Shown: piece by piece, positions 45,525-54,516 of the stretch | Layout of the letters: each line of letters begins with the position of its first letter | Numbering within the stretch: position 1 is the first letter of the stretch | Assembly (NCBI GenBank): GCA_017165825.1 | Contig: CM029372.1 | Location: 3,874,999-3,938,998 of the forward strand | DNA length: 64,000 bases | Source: Hepsetus odoe | Lineage: Eukaryota; Chordata; Actinopteri; Characiformes; Hepsetidae | Direction: 5' to 3' | Program-made: the position numbers and the translations under genes | The notes under the pieces: generated by a model | Database searches by the model: none | Told to the model about the DNA's origin: nothing | What the model saw: only the letters and a program-made list of their open reading frames with translations

Positions 45525-46998
45525 GGTATTATTATCTGAAAAGCTCACTGTAAATAAGCTGCAGCTATGCTATCTTGTTTCCAGTCTCACTCTACTCAAG
45601 CCTGCAGCTACATCATCACAGGTCACTACATCAGGGATGAACCTACGCAAGCAAAGTTCTTATGATGTTCTGACGACCATCACTATGGAGAAGTGTTGCA
45701 TTACATAGGCAGGCTTGTTTGCTGTTGGCTTTGATAGAACCTACAGTATTTCAACTGCAGCAAAACACTGTGCTATCATAACCTCTTCTAGATAATTATG
45801 GTCCATCTGCCTCATTTTGGAGCAATTTACGGTTTCCCAGATAGCATAATTCCATAGTCTGTGTGTATGAACATGTTATCAATACACACAACTACAGGGT
45901 CTAATAGCTTCCCAAGCTTATTATTTAACTGTGGTGACCAATTGTTTTTAGCCATCATCTGAATGTTAATTTGCAGCATGTTGGAGAATATTAGCTCTGC
46001 TCGGAATTAACTAGACTGCTTTTTATAACGTAGACTGACAAAAACGTTTTAAGGCCGCCACCACAGGTTTCAGCTAAATGGAAACCATGTGAGCATGTCT
46101 AAAATTATTTCAGCAGCATCTGAGGCAAGTTTGAGAGTGTAGGCATGAAGATTGCATGATGCTTAAATGGCGACTTTCATTATTTGTTAGCAATATCAGC
46201 CTCAGAGCTCCAAAGTGGAAGAAAATGCATGTCTGGGCTAATCTTCTAGGGAAAAGGGAAAACCGTGTTTGATTTTTAGCCAATTCAAGCATTACATCCC
46301 GGTGACGCCTCTGTGGAGTCTTTTTTTTTTTTATCTCTCTGCTTTTTTTTTTGCTTTTTTTTTCTTTAGCAGGCCACCTTTATGGCAAAGATACAACCCA
46401 TCCAGCGCTTACTGTAATTCCTTCTAATTTAGCTTACAATTATTACATAACTACACAGTGAGTTAAACAAAGAAGGTGACTCTTTTTAAATAACATATTT
46501 AAAGTTCATTTATTTACACCGATATTATGACACAGGCTTGCATTTGTACTCTGACGGTACAAATTCTAAGCTGCGATGTAGGTCCAAGTTCTACTAATGA
46601 GCTTATATCGATTCTAACCATAAAACCAGACAGTCAAGCAGAAAAACTGAGCTGCTATTCACAAAAGCAGGGAAGAGTAGGCGTGTGCTGTGATGCTTCG
46701 TTAATAGCGGTCCTGCATTTCAGCTCTTTTACTGAATGAGATTCTATCAAGACAGGAAAAAAGGGTAGGGCAGTTCGGATGGATTGAAATTATGCAGCCA
46801 TTCCTCCCTGCTGTCAGTGACTGACATGAATGACGGAGGCGGAATTCTTAACACTGTTTTCTCATGGCAGGTGTAATGAGCTCTGGCCTAACTCATCCCA
46901 TTTTTCTCCCTTCTTTTGTCCAAGTGAGAAAGTGGGGCTGGTGACAATGGGCAAAATGATGATTGTGCAAATACGTTGTTACTCATGCTTTATATATA
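45525..46998. other. Intergenic, unique
   Basis: It contains T-rich runs at 46320-46368. No gene or repeat recognised. Confidence 0.5.
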
Positions 46999-48091
46999 CA
47001 GTTAGGTCCATATATATTTGGACACTGACACAAGTTTTGTTTTTGTACCTGTTTACTGAAACATATTTCAATTATAATTATATTAACGACATGGACATGA
47101 TGTGTAGATTTTCAGCTTTCATTTCAGGATATCCATATTCAGACTGGATGAAGGGTTTAGGAGATCCAGCTCCTTAACTTGTGCCACCCTCTTTATAAAG
47201 GGGCCAAAAGTAATTGGACAGTTGACTCAACAGCTATTTCATGGGCAGGTGTGGGCAATTCCTTCGTTATGTCATTATCAAATAAGCAGATAAAAGGCCT
47301 GGAGTTGATTTGAGGTGTGGTTCTTGCATGTGGAAGATTTTGCTGTGAACAGACAACATGCGGTCAAAGGAGCTCTCCATGCAGGTGAAACAAGCCACCC
47401 TTAAGCTGTGAAAACTGAAAAATCCGAGAAATTGCTACAATATTAGGAGTGGCAAAATCTACAGAAAGAAAGCACTGGTGAACTCCTGGACCTGGATGTC
47501 CACGAGGACAACAGTGGTGGATGATCACAGAATCATTTCCATGGTGATGAGGAACCCCTTCACAACAGCCATCCAAGTGAACAACACTCTCCAGGAGGCA
47601 GGCATATTGATATCCAAGTCTACCATCAAGAGAAGACTGTATGAAAGTAAAAACAGAGGGTGCACTGCAAGGTGCAAGTCACTCATAAGCCTCAAGAATA
47701 GAAAGGCTAGATTGGACTAGATTGGTGGCACTGGGACACCACTGTTTATCGATGATGTGACACAGGACAGAAGCAGCGTCTGGTGATGTCCATGAGTTCA
47801 AGACTTCAGGCTGTCATTGCCAGCAGAGGGTTTTCAACCAAGTATTAGAAATAAAAATTTTATTTTCAATCTGTCCAATTACTTTTGAGCCCCTGAAATG
47901 AAGGGATTGTGTTAAAAAATGCTTTAGTTCCTCACGTTTTGATGCAATCTTTTTGTTCAACCCACTGAATTAAAGCTGAAAGTCTGCACTTCAACTGCAT
48001 CGGAGTTGTTTCATTTAAAATTCATTGTGGTCATGTACAGAACAAAATCAGAAAAAAGCTGTCTCAGTCCAAATATTTATGGACCTAACTG
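46999..48091 (+). mobile_element. Tc1-like transposon, internally deleted, inverted relative of 19914-21423
   Basis: The ends read CAGTTAGGTCCATATATATT and ATTTATGGACCTAACTG, bordered by TA at 46997-46998 and 48092-48093. Orientation is opposite to the 19914 copy. The N-terminal transposase region is present on the plus strand (47478-47720, with NTLQEAGILISKSTIKRRLY). The catalytic core between KARLD and GGTGGCACTGGG is missing, and so is a second block after GACACAGGACAGAAGCAGC. Total loss is about 417 bp relative to the other copy. It can only move in trans. Confidence 0.93.
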
Positions 48092-48093
48092 TA

Positions 48094-48689
48094 AATATGT
48101 AACAAAGAACAACATAATGCACCAACATATACATCTAAAAATGTAAACAGCAGCAAAAGATTTTTGATGCAACGCAAGTAGTTTTTAAGAGATGTTGGTT
48201 GATGACTCCCAAGTAGTGCTTTCTAGGAAGATAATCAAAACCAGCATTTATATCTCGATATATAACAGGAATAAAACAATATTTTTAGTGCTCGCTAAAC
48301 CTCCAAGGATTACATCATTTACATCGGCTGTTTAGTAAAGGTGATCATTTACTGCTTGTTAATGGCATCATCCACAGTGGCTTCTCACACGGGTTCTCAG
48401 TGTTCTGTTTATACTTAATACATTTCAATCCTGTTACTTTGTTTCATCTGCTTCGGGCCACGGATGTAAAAGAAGAGAAAATAAAATGAATGCAAATGCT
48501 TGAAACATCAAGGCATCTATTTCTATTTAGTAAAATGTCTTTTAGGAAAGAGGCATACAGTAGCTGGTGATGCTGCTAGAGGGTAAAACCCACCTTTGTT
48601 GTGAAATAAGTGCATGTAAAGTAGTCCAGTAGACATCTTTGCTGAAACCTATTTACTGATAAAATTCACTTTTTTCTTGATTATCTGAT
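48094..48689. other. Intergenic, unique
   Basis: Nothing recognised. Confidence 0.5.
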
Positions 48690-48845
48690 GTCGACCAGAG
48701 GAGGATAGGTTCAACTGTTCAGCCTCGGTTCTTCCCAAGGTTTCTTCTTCATTTTTAGTGAGCTGTACCTCTGCTGCTCACTTTGGGCTCACACACGGAA
48801 GCTGCTTTGGGACAAAAACAGTTATATATAAATAAAACCTGAAGA
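48690..48845 (+). mobile_element. Dispersed fish repeat ending TATATAAATAAAACCTGAA (tentative)
   Basis: CGGTTCTTCCCAAGGTTTCT, GGAAGCTGCTTTGGGACAAA and TTATATATAAATAAAACCTG follow the order of a common fish 3'-end repeat (CCCAAGGTTTCTTCC ... GCTGCTTTGAGACAA ... TATATAAATAAA). The class is unknown to me. Confidence 0.55.
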
Positions 48846-48949
48846 CACGTTGTTTTTGCAGCTTATTAAATAACAATTTTTGTTTATCTGTAAACACAAA
48901 TGCTTTTGACCTTTTTTGAGATGGCAGCCTGGAGTCTCTGGACATAGTT

Positions 48950-49103
48950 TGGAGGGGGTGGGCTAGTGGTAGGATACCTATGAACCAAAAGGTCACGGGT
49001 TCAAATCCCACCTCCAGCACTACCATCACTGGTTCCTGAGCAAGTCCTGTAACCCCAAGCTGCTCCTGATAATTAGGAAATGGAAGTTGCTCTGGATAAG
49101 ATA
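48950..49103 (+). mobile_element. SINE-B, 3'-truncated
   Basis: The head GGGCTAGTGGTAGGATACCT, B box GGGTTCAAATCCCACC, the body and the start of the 3' block to GCTCTGGATAAGAT. The final AAATG repeats are absent. Confidence 0.8.
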
Positions 49104-49723
49104 TGGTTGGACTATATATTTGCTAGGGTGCTTTGCCAAGACTGAGTGGAAGAACATACTTTGTTTGTATCTAAAAAAGTGGTTAAAGAACAGCAGCATG
49201 TCTCTTGTCCGAGAAGATCAGTGATGGCTAAAGAGAATACGGAAATGAAAGGAAGCAGAAAATGGACTGGGGGTGAGGGGCAGGGTTGTATGATGGTGGG
49301 CAGTGAGGAAGAGCAGCGGTGACACTATGCACAAAAGGAGCCAAAGATTAAAAAAGTTTAAGAACTGCTGCTCTGACGTTCTCTTCTGTTGAGTAATACC
49401 CAAAGGTTGCTTAAAAGTCAATCATTTACAAAAGATTTGCTGGCTACTCGTGGGTTTTTCTATCAGTGTTAGTTAAATATGACATCTTGACAAATCAAAG
49501 ACCAGTCCCAAGACCCATTTCCTGCTCACTAATAAGATTCTTGGAACAGAACACAACACCCTGAATGAGCACAGTCATCTACTTCTCAACTGTGTCATCT
49601 TATTCCACAAAGGCTGTGGCCAAAGGTTGTAGATAAAAAAGTGCTGTCAGATGAAAAGCGAGTTATTTTAAATGGAAACTTGTAACACAGCGACCCGTCT
49701 AATAGAGCTAAAGTGCAGTACTG
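49104..49723. other. Intergenic, unique
   Basis: A piece near 49345-49375 (GTTTAAGAACTGCTGCTCTG) resembles one terminus of a hAT-like MITE, but the opposite end was not found. Confidence 0.4.
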
Positions 49724-49876
49724 TACAAAAGTCTTGTGCCTTTTAACTTCCAAAGAGAGAGATTTTACAAAGAGAAAGATCTTGTGTTTTTTAATGTAGC
49801 GTGCAGGAACAGTTCTCCAGGCTTCCTGAAGGGCAAAGCTGTTAGCTCTCATTTTCAGTCCAGTCTCTACACCTGA
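49724..49876 (-). mobile_element. Tc1-like 3'-end fragment
   Basis: Terminus CAGTACTGTACAAAAGTCTT followed on the minus strand by the end of a transposase frame (FALQEAWRTVPARYIKKHK). It is cut at 49876-49881 by SINE-B. Confidence 0.7.
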
Positions 49877-49880
49877 CCAG

Positions 49881-50067
49881 TTTACATTTACGGCATTTAG
49901 GACGTCCTCTCATCCAGAGCAACGTCCAGGTCCCGATTACAGGGACAGTCCCCCTGGAGCAAACTTGGGATTAATGCTTTTGGCTCAGGAAGTGATAGTG
50001 CTGGAGGTGGGAATCAAACCTGCGACCGCTTGGTCTGTAGACAAGAATCCTACCACTGGACCACCTT
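49881..50067 (-). mobile_element. SINE-B, minus orientation
   Basis: The reversed tail (TTTACATTTACGGCATTTAG), the body (ACAGGGACAGTCCCCCTGGA) and the reversed head ending CCTACCACTGGACCACC. It lies between two Tc1-like 3'-end fragments. Confidence 0.82.
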
Positions 50068-50126
50068 TTGAACATTTGCTACAATTTGTGCTAAAAGATG
50101 TGCCAAAGATGAGTGTATCAAAGATG

Positions 50127-50152
50127 ATATATATATATATATATATATATAT
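50127..50152. repeat. (AT)n microsatellite
   Basis: A short AT run next to a fold-back transposon fragment. Confidence 0.9.
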
Positions 50153-50167
50153 GCATGCATACATACA

Positions 50168-50540
50168 CTTTTTGCCTTCAAACCAGCATCAGTTCTTCTG
50201 GCCCCACAGAGCCCTGATCTCAACATCATCCAGTGTGTCTGGGATTACATGATGAGACAGAAGGATGTGAGGAAGCTACATCCACAGAAGATCTGTGGTC
50301 AGTTCTCCAAGATGTTTGGAACGACCGACCGGCCGAGTTCCTTCAAAAAATGTGTGCAAGTGTACCTAGAAGAACTGATGCTGTTTTGAAGGGATTGGTC
50401 ACAGATGATTGTTTAGATTTTCTTTTGTTCATTCCTGCATTTTGTTGATTGATGAAAATAAATAGTTAACACTTCCATTTTTGAACGCATTCTTTTGTTT
50501 ACAGCATTTTTTCCACACCTGCCTAAAACCTTTACACAGT
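50168..50540 (+). mobile_element. Tc1-like 3' end with fold-back arm
   Basis: The plus strand encodes the transposase C-terminus around SPDLNI-type residues (CCCTGATCTCAACATCATCC), then LEELMLF and stop, then the 3' terminus CACACCTGCCTAAAACC...CACAGTATTG. Positions 50169-50199 (TTGCCTTCAAACCAGCATCA) are an inverted copy of 50369-50398. It has the same unusual arrangement as 1-470. Confidence 0.75.
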
Positions 50541-50548
50541 ATTGTGTG

Positions 50549-50554
<6 letters not shown>

Positions 50555-50615
<61 letters not shown>

Positions 50616-50616
50616 A
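50555..50616. repeat. (TA)n followed by poly-T
   Basis: About 45 bp of TA followed by about 17 T, at the end of the transposon fragment. Confidence 0.95.
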
Positions 50617-50686
50617 AAGAATATTTCACATGCATATAATAGAATGTTTTAGAATAGAATTAAAAATGTGATCCAAACAGGGCAGT

Positions 50687-50943
50687 AGGGCAGCGGTGGC
50701 CTAGTGGTTAGGGCGTTAGCCGCATGATCGGAGGATCAGGGGTTCAAACCCCTTCCCAATAGGTTGCCCTGAGGTACCCTTGAGCAAGGTACCATCCCCA
50801 TCACTGCTCCCCGGGCGCTTTCAATAGCTGCCCACTGCTGCACGGGTTTGAGTGTGCATGGGTTAAATGCAGAGGTCCAATTTCGTTGTGGTTCATGTGT
50901 GCTGTGCCGTGACCTCGCAATGACAAGGGTTGTCACTTTCACG
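50687..50943 (+). mobile_element. SINE-A chimera: A2-like head with A1 tail
   Basis: The head CAGCGGTGGCCTAGTGGTTA continues as CGCATGATCGGAGGATCAGG with B box GGTTCAAACCCC, a sequence otherwise seen in A2 copies. The tail (GGTTAAATGCAGAGGTCC...TTGTCACTTTCAC) is that of A1. The copy is otherwise intact. Confidence 0.9.
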
Positions 50944-52299
50944 TTCAAATATTGAGCGGATTTTTTCCAAACTTCAATCTAAAATCCTACAAACCTCTTC
51001 CGATTTATTCACTCCAACATCTCATAGCTAGACTGTAACGACCTCATGAGCTGATTTTAATACCCAGGTTAGTGAAGCTGTTGATGTTTTGTAAAGTTTA
51101 TCCTTCAAAAATGAACCCTGATCTGTTTACGGATTCATTCCCATCATGCCTCTTATTTTCACAGTGTGGCTTAAATAAAGTTGGACTGGCATAAAACTAT
51201 TTCTGCACCAGCAATGCGATTTGCGAACAAAATCTAAAGAAATCATGGATTGCTCGTTCGAAACTTGATCAGCATCTTTATCACAGATGGTCAGTTCTGT
51301 TCCTGGAGTGCCCGCCACAGTTTCAGATCAAACAGACCTGCTAATCCTAGAAAAGACGAGCAGGGGAAACCAGTAAACTGTGCTTCAGAGAGTTTCTCAC
51401 ATTACCTTTGAAGAAGTCGAGAATGGTCAATCAGCAGATAAAAAGGTTTTTGGGTTTTGGTAGAGCATTCTGGGAAGCGGAGTACATTTCAATTCTAAAT
51501 TTTCCATAGAACCTAAAAGTGCAAAAAAGCAGCAACCAGGAGTAGAGTTTTCAGCTGGCAGTCAAGCCTTTCTTTGAATGGCAAAGCATTTGAACAGGAA
51601 GTACTCTTCTGGCAGAAACTACTGCCTGGCCTGAGATGCTGACTGCTGCGGTTAGGTAGAGCTTCCGTTGTAATGGATTCCTCAAGTGTATCAGAATCTA
51701 TCGACTGCTGCCTTTCTAGGTGGAGATCCACTGCGCTCAGCTCTGCGCCACTGAGGGCTCGCCTTTCATTAGTCCAAAACCCAAATGTGATTTGAAACAT
51801 ATTTGGGGGTCTGAATTATTGAGAATGTTTCATTTTGCCTCCAAATGCCTTAAAGGGGAAGCCTGCACTGGCTTCATGAAAAATAGATCCTTGAATTCAC
51901 TCGCTTCAGTTTCTCACACGTAAACAGGCGCACGTGCACACATGTCGGCACTGCTGTCTTTGCTGTTTGATGTAGCTGTACCATGTCTGACAGAATTAGG
52001 GGGAGGAAAAAAATAAATAAATAAATAAATGAATGGAAAACCTGAACTCTTCACAGGCACACCAGCACGTGTACGCGCACACTTTCGCGTGGCATGGTTA
52101 ATCAGTTATAATTTGTCCCTTTCCATTCCAAGTAGGACGACAAATCGTGATTATCGTCAAGGGTGCGTTAAACGTCTGCGTCCTGTCAGTATATTATATT
52201 CTGGGAAAACAGAAGTGGACAAATTTGATATCTGGTATTATGCAAATCAGGCAACATTAACAGGGAATTAGGCTTCGGATTCGTTTTCAAGAAGACGCA
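50944..52299. other. Intergenic between repeats and SND1 3' end
   Basis: Unique sequence with an (AAAT)n run at 52007-52031. No gene recognised. Confidence 0.5.
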
Positions 52300-53148
52300 G
52301 AAAAGAAGACTTTGCTCAATTTTATTTAGCAGATTTAAATACAATGACAGGGGTCTACCTTGGAAGGAAATTAATTCAAAACACCTTCTGCTATGGCAAG
52401 AGGAGGGAGAGAGACGTAGAGAAGAGAACAAAAAAAAAAATATATAATAATGACCGTTATATGTAAACATCCCAGAGGAACAGAACAAATGCTTGTCAAG
52501 GCGTTGGCAGAGTTCTTTGTGCCATAAAGAGAGAAAACACACTCCTTACACAAAAGTCCAGAAAGATCAAACACTCATACATTAAAAAATACACTCGTTA
52601 GTTTCACTTTGAGTGCACTTTTCTAGCGTCAAAATATCCATATACATTTAAATATAGAATTCTGTTTCATGATTAAGGAAGCGTTTTCTCAGGAAGCTGT
52701 TGAGTTCATGATGCCTCTGTGCAAACCCCGCTCTTCTGAAAGTCCAGCTCTCTGAACTGGAGCCAAGACTGGATCAGAACTACATAGGGATTTAGCTGTG
52801 TGTGTGTGGGGGAGGGGGTGTGATGGGAGGATTAAACAAAATGGTAATTGATTGGCTTAAAATTAACATGGAAATGATTGACTAAAATGTCATGGTATGT
52901 TGGTCCAATTTTTATGAATCTACAAGTGAATTCACCTGCAGCCCTGCGCTCTTGGGGGCAAATAAGAGACCTCTGGACAGAAGAGGGGCAATGCACAGAG
53001 TGCGCGAGAAGACAGAGAGAGATGAATGCTGCAATATTACACAAAAAAAAAAAGAGCATATTAACGCTTTGCTGTGATGTTTGATTTTCCCCCTCTTTCT
53101 CTCTGTAGATGCATCTTATCTTCCACAAGGTCTTTGGAATGGCAGGAC
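52300..53148 (-). other. snd1: Probable SND1 3' UTR
   Basis: This stretch follows the SND1 stop codon and has no recognisable transposon. It holds a short GT/GGGAG-rich patch (about 52797-52825) and ends near an AATAAA hexamer on the minus strand. A length of about 850 nt is plausible for SND1. The exact cleavage site cannot be read from sequence alone, and an alternative earlier site with a variant signal is possible. Confidence 0.55.
52321..52326 (-). terminator. Candidate SND1 polyadenylation signal AATAAA
   Basis: Minus-strand AATAAA (plus-strand TTTATT) lies 823-828 nt beyond the SND1 stop codon. It is followed by a minus-strand T-rich stretch (GTCTTCTTTTCTGCGTCTTC), as expected of a downstream element. 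I noticed no other canonical hexamer between it and the stop codon, though I did not scan exhaustively. Confidence 0.5.
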
Positions 53149-53214
53149 TTAGCGACTGTATCCAAACTCATCTGCGTCATCGGCACGGAAGTCTCCATAG
53201 CGCCAAATGTTGAG
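53149..53214 (-). CDS. snd1: SND1 terminal coding exon with stop codon
   Basis: Seen: a minus-strand acceptor with a long pyrimidine tract (...TTTGTCCTCTCCCCCCTCAG), then 21 codons beginning LNIWRYGDFRADD and ending DEFGYSR, then TAA at 53149-53151. This is the hallmark C-terminus of SND1, a WRYGDFR block followed by an acidic tail, conserved across vertebrates. The junction is phase 0, matching the donor at 54472. The terminal peptide caps the last SN-like fold. The 3' UTR follows directly toward lower coordinates. With the two upstream exons it accounts for the last 104 residues. Confidence 0.97.
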   Translation of the reverse strand, partial: LNIWRYGDFRADDADEFGYSR

Positions 53215-54471
53215 CTGAGGGGGAGAGGACAAAAAAAAAAGATTAAGCTTTTTTGTTCCCCCCCTTACAACACTGGTCCACAGACCACAAAGTGACAACT
53301 GATTATATCTCCCCGCAAAACATTACAAAACAACAAAAGCTTAATTCGCTGCTGTAAAGTGGAAGCCCTTGATCAGGAGATTCATAGATTCTAAACACTG
53401 ACTCGTGCATACGAGAGAATATAAGTCATTAACTACATCACTTCTCACTAAGAATAGAAAGAACAGTCATTTAAAGTGGTCTTTTGCACCAGCCAATTTA
53501 GGTCCAGTCATGTGTGGACACATCCTCATTCAATTCTATTCCATCGATTTCATCCAGGCTTCACCTCATAAAGCATCAAATTGCTTTTTTTCGGCTCAAC
53601 GTTCCATTTTCAAGCAGTGGAATGGCCTCAGATTCAGGAGGATAGAAAGGAGTAATACAAGCTTCACTCTTTCAGAGCACTTCCTCTCGCTCATCAGTGT
53701 GTCTGTGTGTGTTCGGCTGTTAAGTCGCAGAGAATCGCAGCTAATTAGTGGCTATGATAATTGGCGCCGTTGTTAGGAGAGACATCATTATCATCAGCCC
53801 CTCACATGGTTCTGTTTGCAGCTCTTGCAGCAGAACTTGCCACTCGTGACTTGTTAAACAGCCATCGGCCTCTGATTGGGAAGCCGTGTGCAAGAAAACT
53901 GTGCTGCTTAGGACGCCACCAGGGGAAAATGATTATTATTATTATTATTATTATTTTTTAAATCAGCAGTTTTAAAACAAACCAGGCTGAACTGGTCGGT
54001 AACGGTAGAAAAGGTGGATTGTGCCAGCACTCGTTCAAGGGCCGACTGTTTCAGCTGTGATACCTCCAGAACTGGGCACACAGCCATACAGGACAGGGTT
54101 GCAATATCAAAGAGAACGGACAGAACAGAATGGAGGAGACAGACAGATCCAGATATACATAAAAATGACAAAAATAGTTAGAGGAGAAAGAGAGCGAGAT
54201 GAGTTAGGGGAAAGCATGCGGATGAAAAGTTCAGAGAAATGTATAGACAGAAAGGAGAAAAGAGAGAGAGATGCAGTGTAAGAAGAGAGAAACAGGAGAC
54301 GAAAGAGGATGTGAGGAGTGAGAGAGTAGCAGAAGTCAAAGTGAAAATGCAAAGAAGAGTGTGCGAGAGGAATGAAGTGAGAAGGCAGTAATAAGTTATT
54401 TTGAGAGCATGGCGAGGAAGAAGAGGACAAATGTGAAGAGAGATGGAAAAGGGATGGATGAAGGGACTTAC
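53215..54471 (-). other. snd1: SND1 last intron (1.26 kb)
   Basis: Bounded by GTAAGT at the 54472 exon and the pyrimidine-rich acceptor at 53215. It contains an (ATT)n run (53931-53955) and a plus-strand purine-rich block (54120-54450). No coding sequence is seen. Confidence 0.9.
53931..53955. repeat. (ATT)n microsatellite in the last SND1 intron
   Basis: A perfect ATT/TTA run. On the minus strand it gives a spurious poly-Asn frame. Confidence 0.95.
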
Positions 54472-54516
54472 CCTAGCACTCTTTGCAGACTCCTGGCCAT
54501 TTAGATACTCAGTCAC
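54472..54516 (-). CDS. snd1: SND1 penultimate coding exon (15 codons)
   Basis: Seen: minus-strand sequence ...TGTTTTCCAG, then 45 nt encoding VTEYLNGQESAKSAR, then the donor GTAAGT. Both junctions are phase 0. The preceding exon ends in ...HLQKM and the next starts LNIWRYGDF, so splicing gives the continuous C-terminal helix of SND1. Vertebrate SND1 has a nearly identical peptide here (TEYLNAQESAKSAR in my recollection), so Gly for Ala is the only obvious difference. The exon is too short to be found as an independent gene and is identified by its peptide and splice sites. It lies inside a longer minus-strand open frame that is otherwise intron. Confidence 0.96.

Noticed and set aside
1..52300. 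mir-129 precursor expected downstream of SND1 by mammalian synteny
   Set aside because: I scanned by eye for the mature-like sequence on both strands and saw no match. The hairpin is either outside the window or not linked in this fish.
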